NCBI GenBank assembly: GCA_033557465.1
Contig: CM066031.1
Location: 1,231,483,312-1,231,547,311, forward strand
Origin: Ichthyophis bannanicus
Taxonomy: Eukaryota > Chordata > Amphibia > Gymnophiona > Ichthyophiidae
DNA length: 64,000 nt
Direction: 5' to 3'
Made by a program: the position numbers and the translations under genes. Under the pieces are notes generated by a model, which saw only the letters and a list, made by a program, of their open reading frames with translations, was not told where the DNA came from and ran no database searches. Within the stretch, counting starts at the first letter, position 1. The number at the start of each line of letters is the position of its first letter. Below, piece by piece: positions 52,692 through 63,048 of the stretch.

Positions 52692-52980
52692 GCAAGCACC
52701 GATCAGGTCACCTAACACTGATTTAAATTTCAAGGCACCCCTAGGCGCGAAGAGGAGAGCTGCCACACAACCATCTATCAGGCCTGGCCCAATCGGCATC
52801 GGGGAGGTGAGTGGGAAGCAAAGCCTCTCCCTGATCACCCCTGCAAGCACCAATCAGGCCACCGAATACCGATTTAAATTTCAAGGTGCCCCTAGGTGCG
52901 ACTGTGCCTGGCAGGCCCGTGCCTGAAGGCCTCGCCAGAGGGCCCTTTGGCATGGCTCTTAGGCGCGGCAAATTGGAATC
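52692..52980 (+). repeat. Tandem 5' UTR units of L2 copy 1, period about 151 bp
   Basis: Two copies of a segment start GCAAGCACC(G/A)ATCAGG at 52692 and 52843 and contain CCGATTTAAATTTCAAGG. The second copy is partial and leads into GGCCCGTGCCTGAAGG and TCTTAGGCGCGGCA. That sequence recurs after the 107-bp repeats of L2 copy 2 (56297-56335). Confidence 0.78.
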
Positions 52981-53488
52981 GTGTGATAGAAACTGCCAGA
53001 CAAGATCGATGGTCTTACTCAGAAACTAGTAACAACAGCTAAAACATCCTACTGAAGACTCCATCTCTCAAAACAAAATGACTACCACACCAACATTGAA
53101 AAACAACAAATGTGCAAGACGAGACCAACAACTTAGTGCTGAGAACAACTAAACTGTGAGTAACCACCACCTCTACCACCAAACCTACCACCAGCACTCA
53201 GTCAGCCACAACCTTGATACCAATCCCCCCAACATATACAAGACAAACATCAAAATGGATTAAAGAAGTATAATGCTTTTATTCCTCCTCCTGCTCCTGC
53301 TTCTCAAAACCAAGTACTCTATTGCTGCAGGAACCAACCCACCTTCCCCTACCAACCTGATACCAATCATACATACAAGCAGACTCACAATGCATAGGAT
53401 GAACATCAGTATAAACACAGATCTTCACAATAGACCATGAAGATTAATTCGGATAAACCCTCATACCTCCCAAGTAATACACTCTACC

Positions 53489-54150
53489 ATGAAACCACTT
53501 CACGCGCCCCTCAAGTGTGCACTAGTCAATGCCCGTTCAATCCGGAACAAATTCAACATCATCATGGACTACATACAAAACAAGAACATAAACATTATGT
53601 GCATCACCGAAACATGACTCTCCGATACAGATAATGCCATCTTAAACCAACTCTCATCACAACAATACTCATTACACAACTCCACAAGACCATCATCAAG
53701 AGGCAGAGGTGTATTAATTATTGCAAAATCACAACTAAAATTCAACACCACCTCATCACTCCAATCTAGAGCAAGCAACACAATAACTATCTCAAACAAG
53801 CATATCACACTCTGCCTTACATACAGAGCCCCAAGTGAAAATGATGATGAGCTCTCAAACATTCTACAGCATGCCTGTGCACATACCTCCCAGAATAAAC
53901 CTCTTATCATTCTAGGATATCCTAACCTCCCATCACTCCCTCCGCATAACAGTGATGCATTCCTGGAAGCAATGAAAGACCTTCAGTACAAACAATGAAT
54001 AAACACCCCAACACATAAGAAGGGTGGAATCCTTGACCTTATCTTCGCACCAAATAATCTCTACGTCAAAGACCTTGTCTCACACCTAACAATAACCCTG
54101 ATCCCATGGTCTGATCACCACATAATTAACTTCTCCATAGGCTCACCCAG
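53489..54150 (+). pseudogene. L2 copy 1 endonuclease
   Basis: ATG at 53489 opens KCALVNARSIRNKFNIIMDY, then IMCITET, where a TGA (53615-53617) replaces the Trp codon of TETWL. Next come LCLTYRAPSENDDELSN, LIILGYPNLPSLP (usually GDFN, here GYPN), and a second TGA (53996-53998). ILDLIFAPNNLYVKDL and IPWSDHHIINFSIG follow. These are APE-type endonuclease motifs. The catalytic GDFN to GYPN change together with two stops makes it inactive. It continues in the same frame into the RT linker. Confidence 0.88.
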
Positions 54151-54151
54151 A

Positions 54152-55957
54152 ATGAATGAAACCTTGGTATCAACCCTCAAAGAAAAAAGGAGGTTTCGAA
54201 CCTTCATCAAAGATAAATTCCTGGAAGAAGTAATACCAGAGCTTGAACAAGATACCACAGACCTTGACACCACCATTACAAATTGGAATAAGACTATCCA
54301 GAAAGCAGCAATTGCACCAAACAATCCAATATCTAACAACAAGAGGAAACATAATGCTCCATGGTTCTCGAACGAAATAAATGAACAAACGAAACAGTTA
54401 AGGAAAATAGAAAGACTATGGCGTCAGACCAACAGCCAACAGCACCTAACAAAATACAATGAAATGCAAACCTCCTACAACAATATGATAAATAACTGCA
54501 AGAAAGAATATCACACAAACCTAATAATGAAATCCATCAAAAAACCAAGAGAACTCTTCACAATAGTGAACAGCCTAACAAAAGAACCAACTGAACCAGA
54601 AGATCTGAACTCCATATCCCCGCAAGAGATAGCAGACTTTATACAACTGAAATATACACAGTTACCACATGCAGGACCAAAGGAACCCAACCCACAACAC
54701 TGCAACTATGGAACATGGGACAAATTCCACACCCCAACAAGAAAACAACTTCGCTTTATCATAGATAACATAAATACTGCAACAGCACCTATTGACCCAT
54801 GTCCATTGTCCAGTTAATTGGATTAAACAAACAAAAGAAGACCTATTACCACACCTACAAAAGATCATAGGATCATCTCTCACGCAAGGTTATCTACCAC
54901 CACAACTAAAACAGGCATCAATCAGACCAATCTTTAAAAACAACAACCTTGATAAAAAAAACCCAAGCTCTTACCGACCAATATCAAGCCTGTCATTCAC
55001 AGCCAAAGTAATAGAAAAAATAGTACAACAACAGCTACAAGACCACATTGATACCTATGCCCCTTTGGACCCCCACGAGTATGGATTTAGACAGAACCAC
55101 AGTGTTGAAAAACTCATCACATCCCTGGTGGACACCCTTATTACAGGCATGGACAATATCCGCCAAGGCTTTGTTCTATGCTTCATTGATATTGCAGCTG
55201 TGTTTGACTCAGTAAACCACAATACCCTGCTACAAAAGCTTCGGGATATAGGAATAACTGGAACTGTGCTCTACTGGTTTCTCTCATACCTTTCTCACTG
55301 TAACCAACAAGTTAGAATCAAAAACCAGCAATCCAAACCCTTCACCCAACACCAGGGTGTTCCCCAAGGATCTTCCTTATCTGCTTTACTCTTCAATATA
55401 TATATACAACCATTATGCAACATAAAACATCACAACATTCAATACAGAATATACGCAGATGAAATTATGGTATTCACCCCAATAAACATCAGTCACCCCG
55501 ATTACACTCAAATTATGGCATGCCTCGAATCCATGGCAAAGTGGCTCAAAGAACAGAATCTATTCATAAACTTCAAAAAATATGACTTAATGCATATAAC
55601 CAGGAACAACACATTCTCTCCACCTGACGTTATAAAAATCCTCAATCACAACCTAACTAACAAACAGGAAGTCAGATACCTTGGAATTACCTTTAATCAG
55701 CAACTCAGCTTCCAGTCCCACATAAAAAGAACAACCAAATCTGCCTATCACAAACTTAGATCCCTGCAAAAGCTTAAACCACTACTCGATGACTATCACT
55801 TTCGAATAGTATGCGAAACCTTAGTAACCCCCATACTGGATTATTGTAATGTAATATACTATAGTTTACCCAAAAAGACAACACTCCCCATGTAAATGGT
55901 GCAAAACACTGCTGCAAGAATCATAACTGGAACAGCAAGATACAGCCACATAACACC
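54152..55957 (+). pseudogene. L2 copy 1 reverse transcriptase
   Basis: A linker rich in N, K, Q and T (54152-54817) is followed after a frameshift near 54800 by RT: IGSSLTQGYLPPQLKQASIR, SSYRPISSLSFTAKVIEKIV, DPHEYGFRQNHSVEKL, CFIDIAAVFDSVNHNTLLQK and GVPQGSSLSALLFNIYIQPL. The catalytic box is RIYADEIMVFTP (YADD changed to YADE). The thumb VRYLGITFNQQL and LVTPILDYCNVIYYSLPKKT end at a TAA (55893-55895). Four codons of AARIITG-like sequence continue until the L2 copy 2 junction. Confidence 0.92.
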
Positions 55958-55989
55958 CGACCCGATACACCCGATACAGCCACATAACA

Positions 55990-56294
55990 GCCTGCCCGAC
56001 CCCCTGCAAAGCTCCTGCCCAATCGGGGCAGTGGGAGCAAGCCCGAGGTAGCACAAACCACATAAAAGCGGCGTCCCTACATCGAGGGAGCCGCTTGCCT
56101 GCCCGACCCCCTGCAAAGCTCCTGCCCAATCGGGGCAGTGGGAGCAAGCCCGAGGCAGTACAAACCGCATAAAAGCGGCGTCCCTACATCGAGGGAGCCG
56201 CTTGCCTGCCCGACCCCCTGCAAAGCTCCTGCCCAATCGGGGCAGTGGGAGCAAGCCCGAGGCAGCACAAACCGCATAAAAGCGGCGTCCCTAC
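55990..56294 (+). repeat. 107-bp tandem repeat, about 2.85 units (L2 copy 2 5' end)
   Basis: Units start at 55990, 56097 and 56204 with GCCTGCCCGACCCCCTGCAA and include CCCAATCGGGGCAGTGGGAG and AAAAGCGGCGTCCCTACATC. They differ at only a few positions. The last is cut at CCCTACA, where the unique 5' UTR (GGGCGCGCCCGCGCCTGAGG) begins. The position at the LINE 5' end suggests promoter monomers. Confidence 0.9.
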
Positions 56295-56463
56295 AGGGCG
56301 CGCCCGCGCCTGAGGGCCTCGCCCTTAGGCGCGGCACAGAGGCGCAAACAAAAAGACTAACCAGACTCAACCTGACAGAAACCTCGAAACACAGCAAAGG
56401 AGAAAGAGACACCACCACAACAACTGCAACTACAGAATCAGAAAACGCCATAACCCTCTACAG

Positions 56464-56657
56464 CAGAGGTCTCCAACTCCAGTTCTGGAGGGCATCAAAC
56501 CATTCAGGTTTTCAGGCTGTCCCTAATGAATATGCATGACATATATTTGCATGCACTGCCCTCATTGTATTCAAATATATCTCATGCATATTCATTAGGG
56601 ACAGCCTGAAAACCTGCATGGTTTGGTGCCCTCCAGGACTGGAGTTGGAGATCCCTG
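56464..56657. mobile_element. Palindromic hAT-type MITE, 194 bp
   Basis: The ends are CAGAGGTCTCCAACTCCAG and CTGGAGTTGGAGATCCCTG. The inverted repeats extend inward through GGCTGTCCCTAATGAATATG and its complement, so nearly the whole element is a hairpin. Target-site duplication CTCTACAG / CTGTACAG (7 of 8). Inserted in the L2 copy 2 5' UTR. Confidence 0.88.
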
Positions 56658-56927
56658 CTGTACAGCAACAGAAAGGAATCAACACTGAATCACAACCTGA
56701 CCCCAAACTCCAGGTACTCTCACAGAACATGCCCCCATTCTTAGCCCCCGTCTACCTCCACACCCCACTCCTGACCCTCTACCCACCCCCCCCCAAGCAC
56801 ACTCAACAACCTACCCTGCCCTAACTTCATAGCGGCACAACCCTCACACACCTATAACTCGAAACAAACCAACTCCCACCCACAGCATACACTAACACGC
56901 ACCCACAACCCCCCAATCTATCAACAT

Positions 56928-57970
56928 ATCACCATCTCACTCATAAACGCACACTCTGTTAGGAATAAATACCACATGCTCCGCGATCTCATCACAACCG
57001 AGAAAATAGACATCCTATGCGTAACAGAAACCTGGCTAACGGATACCGACACAGTGCTAATGAACCAGATGACCCCAGAAGGATACAGCCTCCATCACTG
57101 CTCCCGAGCACATACCAAAGGAGGAGGTGTCGCCATCATAGCAAAAGCAGACCTCCACCTCAGGATCCTTTCCTCAGAAACCACCAATGAAGCAGATCTC
57201 CTCACCCTCACCAATAAACGCCTATCAATATGTCTAATGTACCGAGCACCTACCACAAATGCTGACCTACCGAAGATACTACAATTCATATCAGAGAGCA
57301 CCAGTTCGGCAAAGGAGCAAATCATCCTAGGAGACTTTAACCTCCCGTCACTTCAAGAAGATCAAGCAGCAACCTTCCGCACCGCCATGACTGCAATGAA
57401 TCTGGTGCAGATCATGCAAAAACCCACACATGAAAAAGGCAATACGCTAGACCTCATATTCCTAAACTCCATAGCCGCCTCCTCAGACAAAAACCTGCGG
57501 ATCTCCCCGGTACCCTGGTCTGACCACCACCTCATCACCATAGCCTACAGCTACCTACATACGACCAACAGGGAAGATGGACACCACATGAGAAGATTTA
57601 AAACATTCAACAAAGCGGACTTCCTAGCACAAACTCTACCTAAACTACAAACAAATTCCACTAACATCGATGACCTAATACACAACTGGAACTCCACAAT
57701 CTCCACAGCAGCTGAAACAACAACAAACAAAGCCAACACCAGATCTCCTCCCACAAAAGCCAGATGGTTTACTCCCAATCTCTGAAAACTCAAAACAAAA
57801 CTCAGAAGAACTGAAAGAAAATGGAGAAAAACCAAAGACGAAAGTAACAAAACAAAATACCTATATGAACTTAACGCATACCACTACGAGTCCGACAAAG
57901 CAAAGAAAACCTACCACGCCAAAGTCCTGAACTCTGCCATAAATAAACCCCGCAAACTCTTTCAGCTTGT
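56928..57970 (+). pseudogene. L2 copy 2 endonuclease and linker
   Basis: The frame reads ITISLINAHSVRNKYHMLRD, ILCVTETWLTDTD (catalytic Glu), GGGVAIIAKADLH, LSICLMYRAPTTNADLP, IILGDFNLPSLQEDQ (GDFN intact), GNTLDLIFLNS and VPWSDHHLITIAYSYL. All endonuclease motifs are intact over about 285 codons. A TGA at 57783-57785 then interrupts the Lys-rich linker (KLKTKLRRTERKWRKTK), which continues in frame to a shift near 57970. The start codon is uncertain. The first in-frame ATG is at 56976, already inside the domain. Confidence 0.9.
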
Positions 57971-59145
57971 CAAAAAAACTGACAAAAGCACCTCACAACT
58001 CTGACCAATTACCGAAGATTCCACCAGAGCTACTAGCCCGTCAATACAAACAACTACAACGGCCTCAAAACCCGCAACCACATGTATCGACAACTACAAC
58101 AGACCACCACCCCGTCATACACAGTGACTGGATTACTTTCAAAGAAACCACTACAGATGAAGTAACATCCACTATCTCCCACCTCAACACCACCACCTCT
58201 CCGCTGGACCCCTGCCCCACTGACTGGATAAAGAAATCCAAAGATGAACTAAGCACCCCACTAACCCACATCATCAATGAATCCTTTTCCCAAGGCCACA
58301 TGCCAGACACTCTCAAAACTACGGTCATCCGACCATCCCTAAAAAAGCATAACCTGGATCCCCTAGACCCAGCATCCTACAGACCAATAGCGAGCCTACC
58401 TTTCGCCGCCAAGATAATTGAAAAAAATCGTCCAGCAACAGCTTCAAGAACACCTAGACATCAACGACATACTGGATCCACAACAACATGGCTTCCGCCC
58501 ACTTCATGGGGTTGAGACCCTCATGACCACACTGATGAACACCCTCCTCATAGGAACACAAGAAAAACATTCTGGATATGCCATGATCTTCCTCGATATA
58601 TCTGCAGCTTTCGACACCATATCCCACAGCATCCTCCTACGCAGACTTCAAACAATTGGGATCAAAGACACCGTACTTAAGTGGTTCCAATCCTACCTAT
58701 CTAATAAACAACAACTAATCCACACCAGCACTTCGACCTCGCCCCCCTTCCAACAATACCAAGGAGTACCGCAAGGATCTACCCTGTCAGCCATGCTCTT
58801 CAATATTTACCTCCAGCCACTCTGCTCAGTCATACGCACTCACAATGTCAGCTTCCACATATATGCTGATGATATCATGCTCTACGCCCCCATTACAACC
58901 ACTAACCCAACCAACTCACATCTAACATCATGCTTCTCCGAGGTGTCCAACTGGTTACAAGAAAATGACCTATCCATCAACATAAAGAAAACTGAAGCCC
59001 TCATAGCGACAAGAGACCCAGACTTCAAACCACCTACACACCTCATTGTTGGATCCACAAGCATCCAAATACAGCCACAAATAAGATATCTGGGCATCAT
59101 CATTGACCAAGCCCTCACCCTAAAACAACAAATTACTAAAACATC

Positions 59146-60255
59146 TCCGCTGCATTTGACACTGTCCATCACTTAACCCTCCTTAACAAGCTGGCATCAA
59201 TTGGAATATTAGGAACCACCTTGAAGTGGTTCTCCTCCTATATAACGGGCAGAAAGCCACAGGTCCAATTCAACGGAGAAAAAGCTGAACCATTCATCCA
59301 AACACAAGGCATTCCACAGGGTTCGGCACTCTCGGCGCTACTTTTTAACATTTACATGCAACCACTCAGTGAAATATTCAGGAAATATGGCATCAACTAC
59401 CACATATACGCGGACGATATCATGCTGTACACCCAACTAGAGACCACCGACCCGAATTACACCCAGCTTGAAACCTGCATGGGAGAGATGTCGGGATGGC
59501 TAAAACAAAATAACATGTCGATTAATCATAAGAAGACCGAAGTAATGTTTATATCCAATAACCTGGGCTTCGAACCACCTCCAACAATCACATTGTGCAA
59601 CAATACTTACAACACTAAGAAAGAAATAAAATATCTAGGAGTCACAATCGATAGCAAGCTGAAAATGGAAAAACACCTCAATAACACCAACAAAGCCATT
59701 TTCCACAAGCTTAGAGTGCTACGACCCCTGCGGAACGTATTAGATCCGTGTGACTTCCGATCAGTTGCACAAGCACTCATCATGCCCCACCTGGACTACT
59801 GCAACGCCATCTTGCAGGGGCTACCAAGGAAAACAACCAACATATTACAGCTGGCCCAACATGTAGCAGCAAGGATCATCATGAGAACAAGCATCACTGA
59901 ACATATCACACCTGTACTGATGGAACTACACTGGCTCCCAGTCGTTGCAAGGATCCAATACAAAACATTGGTAACTACATTCAAGTTAATTCATAACCTG
60001 GCCCCCTCATTCCTATCCACCCTGATCTCCATGCAACCTACAACCAGAAGCAGAAGAACTATTAACTCTGACACACTAATAGTTCCAAACAGCTTTAGGC
60101 ACGTAAAAGTCAGTACTAGTCGCAGAGCGTTCTCCTTCTCTGCCCCCACTTTATGGAACCAGCTCCCACACGAGCTGAGAGCAATTAAAGACATAAGCAA
60201 CTTCAGAAAACAACTAAAGACGCATCTGTTCAATTGTCACTATATCCAGATGTAA
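59146..60255 (+). CDS. L2 copy 3 reverse transcriptase, C-terminal two-thirds, frame intact
   Basis: The frame is open from the insertion point with SAAFDTVHHLTLLNKLASIG (palm) to the TAA at 60253-60255, about 369 codons without a lesion. Motifs: GIPQGSALSALLFNIYMQPL, catalytic YHIYADDIMLYTQ, IKYLGVTIDSKLKMEKHLNN, IMPHLDYCNAILQGLPRKT, LMELHWLPVVARIQYKTLVT and FSFSAPTLWNQLPHELRAIK. These are L2-clade in type, and HWLPV..RI.YK is an L2 hallmark. The part before the palm is missing through 5' truncation, so it cannot move itself. It may be the youngest L2 here. Confidence 0.93.
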   Translation, partial: SAAFDTVHHLTLLNKLASIGILGTTLKWFSSYITGRKPQVQFNGEKAEPFIQTQGIPQGSALSALLFNIYMQPLSEIFRKYGINYHIYADDIMLYTQLETTDPNYTQLETCMGEMSGWLKQNNMSINHKKTEVMFISNNLGFEPPPTITLCNNTYNTKKEIKYLGVTIDSKLKMEKHLNNTNKAIFHKLRVLRPLRNVLDPCDFRSVAQALIMPHLDYCNAILQGLPRKTTNILQLAQHVAARIIMRTSITEHITPVLMELHWLPVVARIQYKTLVTTFKLIHNLAPSFLSTLISMQPTTRSRRTINSDTLIVPNSFRHVKVSTSRRAFSFSAPTLWNQLPHELRAIKDISNFRKQLKTHLFNCHYIQM

Positions 60256-60518
60256 ATACAAAAGATAGAAGAAAATCAATTGCTGTATGTACAAATGTAA
60301 ATAGATGGAGGATAATTGCCTGTGTAAATGTCTGATAATAATTAAGGTCTTTATATGGACCCACATATGTTTGCTGTGTATTACCCCTGCTCTCTCTATC
60401 TAATCCCCCAAATATTCTGTCTATGATTTTTGACAAATCCCGTACTTGTAATCAAACCGCTTCTGATCGCTGGAAGGAGCGGTATATAAGTCTTTCCTAA
60501 ATAAATAAATAAATAAAA
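59147..60518 (+). mobile_element. L2-clade LINE copy 3, 5'-truncated, inserted in L2 copy 2
   Basis: A 10-bp target-site duplication TAAAACATCT lies at 59137-59146 and 60519-60528. The sequence begins inside the RT palm and ends with AAACCGCTTCTGATCG, GGAGCGGTATATAAG and an AAATAAATAAATAAAA tail. L2 copy 2 coding sequence continues on both sides. Confidence 0.95.
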
Positions 60519-61346
60519 TAAAACATCTGGAACTATATTTCACAAGGCGAAAACCATACAACGTCTCAGACCCCTTCTCGAACATCAGGACTTCCGGACG
60601 ATAATGCAAGCCATGACACTCCCACATCTGGATTATTGCAACGTACTCTACCATGGCCTGCCAGCAACACAGACCAACCCTCTCCGAACAGCACTGAACA
60701 CCACAGCAAGGATCATTCAGAGAGCAAAGAAATCCGACCACATCACCCCAATTCTAAAAGACCTTCACATACTTCCCCTTGAAGCAAGAACTAAATACAA
60801 ATCCATCCTACTTACCCACAAAGCCATTCACCAAACACAAAACACCCAGCTTCGCACTCTACTATCTCGGCCAGCCCACGGCAAACCAACCAGACGTGCC
60901 TCCAGTAATTCCCTCACCATCCCCCACAAAAGAACCAAATGTTCTCAACGGACATGCAACCGAGCTTTTGAACTGTATGCTCCATCCTTATGGAACTCTC
61001 TACCGACCCATCTCAGAAACAATGCTGATCTACTGTCCTTCAGAAAGCAGCTGAAAACCATCTTCTTCCAGCAATACTTCGACACGACTCCCACCAAAAA
61101 ACGCATCAACCTCTGACCGCCCACCATGAACCTCTGACCCAAAACTGCCCTAACCTCTGATCCAAAGCTACTCTACCATGTCCAATGTCCAATGTCTGTC
61201 TCATGTCACAATCATCAATGTTGTCTTCCCGGTGATGGCCCCACCCTAATGCTTAATTCCCCCCCCCCCCCCTTATATGTAACGCCGCTTTGACCCGGTG
61301 AAAAGCGGGATATAAATACAGTTAAATAAATAAATAAATAAACACC

Positions 61347-61625
61347 TACTCTCTACCAACATCACGGGCTTCCAGTCACAGTACACACTAAATACAAAAA
61401 TATAATTATAATCTTCAAAATCTTAAATAACCTGTCCCCACCTACTCTTGAAGAACTAATCAGAACACGTCCAACCGCAACAAGAAGACGAGCCGATGAC
61501 AACACCTTAGAAACACCAGCAAGCTTCAGAACATCAAAACACTCCACCAGCAATAGAGCTTTCTCCCTTTATTCTCCCCATCAATGGAATAAGCTACCCA
61601 GCACATTACGTACAATTAAAGACCA
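61347..61625 (+). pseudogene. L2 copy 1 ORF2 C-terminal end
   Basis: After the L2 copy 2 insertion the frame continues TLYQHHGLPVTVHTKYKNII, IFKILNNLSPPTLEELIRTR, then FRTSKHSTSNRAFSLYSPHQ and WNKLPSTLRTIKDQ, the final L2 segment. HHGLPV stands for the usual HWLPV. The gene is cut at KDQ by the L1 insertion at about 61630, so the stop codon and 3' UTR are beyond the L1, outside the window. Confidence 0.85.
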
Positions 61626-61765
61626 GAAAAGCCGGGGGCGGAGTCTGCCGCGTGCGAAGATGGCCGCTTGAATCGGAGCTCCCGTACAGCATTACAAATC
61701 CGGAGCCATTGGGAAGACAGGGATCCACTAAAATACTCACGAGAGCAAACTGAGCTATCCGAGAT

Positions 61766-62611
61766 ATGTCCGCGTTAAAACCTGCCCGACTGGACTTTCC
61801 ACCAGCAGCCGGGCAATCAAACAAACGGGCCAAACAAGACCCTGCGTCCCCTCAGAAAATCGCGTCGGAAGGGGTGCGGGAGATATTGCAGGAACTGAGA
61901 TCTGTGAAAGACATTGTCACCACCAACTCTGGGACACTAAAGAAGGTACAGGAGGACCTGCATGAGGTGAGAGAACGCATGGGAGACCTCACTAGCCGCC
62001 TAGAAGAAGTAGAGGCCGAGGTGGACAGGCAATCGTCTGTGCTTGCGCAGATTGGCCCCCTGGCACAGCGGGTCTCAGCCCTCGAAGTCCACGTTGAGGA
62101 TCAATCGAACAGAATGCGGAGAAATAATATCCGTATACTAGGTATCCCAGAAGGTCGAGAAGGATCAAACTCTGTAACTTTCTTAGAGAAACTAATTCCT
62201 ACTCTTTTAAACATTACCTTGGAGCGGGCACTGGAATTAGAGCGTGCACATCGGGTACCTTCCCACCCGTCAGCACACACGCCCAGGCCTCGACCATTCG
62301 TAGTAAAGGTGATGCGATATCAACATGTATTACAAATAATGCAAGCGGCGAAACAGAGCCATAATTTACAATTTGATGGACACAAAATATCCTTTTTCCC
62401 GGATCTAAGCAAACAAACGGCTCAGCGCCGGAAAGATCTTCTGGCCTGCAGACCAGCCCTGCAACAAATACAGGCCCGTTTTGGTCTTTTCTATCCCGCC
62501 ACGATGAAAGTCACTCTGGATAATCGTACCCATACCTTCACGGAGGGTCGTGCCCTCCGAGCGTTCCTACAAGATCGCTCCCAGATGGAAGTGGGACCGG
62601 AAAGGCAATAG
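61766..62611 (+). CDS. L1-type ORF1 protein, intact (281 aa)
   Basis: L1 ORF1 proteins trimerise through a coiled coil, bind the element RNA and act as chaperones. Start ATG at 61766, TAG at 62609-62611. Residues about 33-115 form heptad-like, charged sequence (ILQELRSVKDIVTTNSGTLK, DLTSRLEEVEAEVDRQSSVL) consistent with a coiled coil. RMRRNNIRILGIPEGREGSN at about 118-137 is the entry to the RRM-type domain. ERALELERAHRVP and RPRPFVVKVMRYQHVLQIMQ are the conserved core (usually ERAHR.. RP..V...). A C-terminal domain follows (FFPDLSKQTAQRRKDLLACR). Length is typical of L1/Tx1-group ORF1. No lesion. Confidence 0.92.
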   Translation: MSALKPARLDFPPAAGQSNKRAKQDPASPQKIASEGVREILQELRSVKDIVTTNSGTLKKVQEDLHEVRERMGDLTSRLEEVEAEVDRQSSVLAQIGPLAQRVSALEVHVEDQSNRMRRNNIRILGIPEGREGSNSVTFLEKLIPTLLNITLERALELERAHRVPSHPSAHTPRPRPFVVKVMRYQHVLQIMQAAKQSHNLQFDGHKISFFPDLSKQTAQRRKDLLACRPALQQIQARFGLFYPATMKVTLDNRTHTFTEGRALRAFLQDRSQMEVGPERQ

Positions 62612-63048
62612 AGACTCAGGGACCTAATTCTGGCGCTACAATTGACATTTACACTTTGGCTGTAGGTCTTGCTTAGCCTCTGCCAGCTCATTGTAGAAAT
62701 GGGTGGTGGTGGCTGAGTGAGGGAGAACCTCAGGAGACAAGTGTGAGTGCCCAAGTAAGGATTATACTATGTATCATGTAATTGCTGTGCTGTTGCTGTT
62801 CTTTCAGTTTGGCTCAAAACTAGTCATTCTTTTTTCTTCCTTTTTTTTTTTTTTTTTTTATATAATCATAATGCTGGCGGGGGTTTAAATTCTGTAGGCG
62901 GCACTGGCTCTACCGGACAAGTTTAGTTAGTTAGGTTGTGACTTATTTCAGACAGGCTGTTATATTGTCCTAATGAGTGAAATCGATAATTTAATCATGG
63001 GATTGTTGACCTTGAATGTCATCCTTCTTTATCACAGTAAGACACACT
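62612..63048 (+). other. L1 inter-ORF spacer with poly-T run
   Basis: 437 bases between ORF1 and ORF2, longer than the usual short spacer of mammalian L1. It contains a T run of about 22 (62839-62860), a length that commonly varies. No gene. Confidence 0.75.

Larger units (their letters stand above)
57967..61116 (+). pseudogene. L2 copy 2 reverse transcriptase, split by L2 copy 3
   Basis: After a linker, RT reads DPLDPASYRPIASLPFAAKI. One extra A near 58430 shifts the frame, then VQQQLQEHLDINDILDPQQH, AMIFLDISAAFDTISHSILL, GVPQGSTLSAMLFNIYLQPL and catalytic FHIYADDIMLYAP (YADD intact) follow. IRYLGIIIDQALTLKQQ ends at 59146, where L2 copy 3 is inserted. It resumes at 60519 as TIFHKAKTIQRLRPLLEHQD, LPHLDYCNVLYHGLPATQ and FELYAPSLWNSLPTHLRNNA, ending with TGA at 61114-61116. 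Apart from the linker shift, the extra base and the insert, this copy is well preserved. Confidence 0.92.
55958..61340 (+). mobile_element. L2-clade LINE copy 2, near full length, inserted in L2 copy 1
   Basis: It is flanked by AACACC (55952-55957 and 61341-61346). It starts with 107-bp tandem units, then endonuclease, RT and a 3' end (61283-61340) with CCGCTTTGACCCGGTGAAAA, GCGGGATATAAATACAG and a TAAATAAA tail. It is interrupted by a hAT MITE (56464-56657) and by L2 copy 3 (59147-60518). A 17-bp flank segment (GATACAGCCACATAACA) is present twice at the 5' junction (55939-55955 and 55973-55989). Confidence 0.93.
52681..61625 (+). mobile_element. L2-clade LINE copy 1, interrupted by L2 copy 2
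   Basis: A repeated 5' UTR (52692-52980), endonuclease (53489-54150) and RT (54152-55957) are followed by the C-terminal end at 61347-61625, after the 5.4 kb insertion of L2 copy 2. The protein reads across the junction: the ending RYSHITP is followed by TLYQHHGLPV. The 3' end is cut at about 61625-61630 by an L1. Confidence 0.92.

Noticed and set aside
52414..52926. 170-codon ORF
   Set aside because: It spans the junction between DIRS copy 5 gag-like sequence and the L2 copy 1 5' UTR, so it cannot be one gene.
55990..56294. CRISPR-like array or satellite
   Set aside because: The three units are contiguous 107-bp tandem copies without spacers and lead directly into an L2 5' UTR.
56138..56539. 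133-codon ORF and antisense ORFs over the 107-bp repeats
   Set aside because: They are frames produced by repeat units joined to the L2 5' UTR and a MITE, with no protein features.
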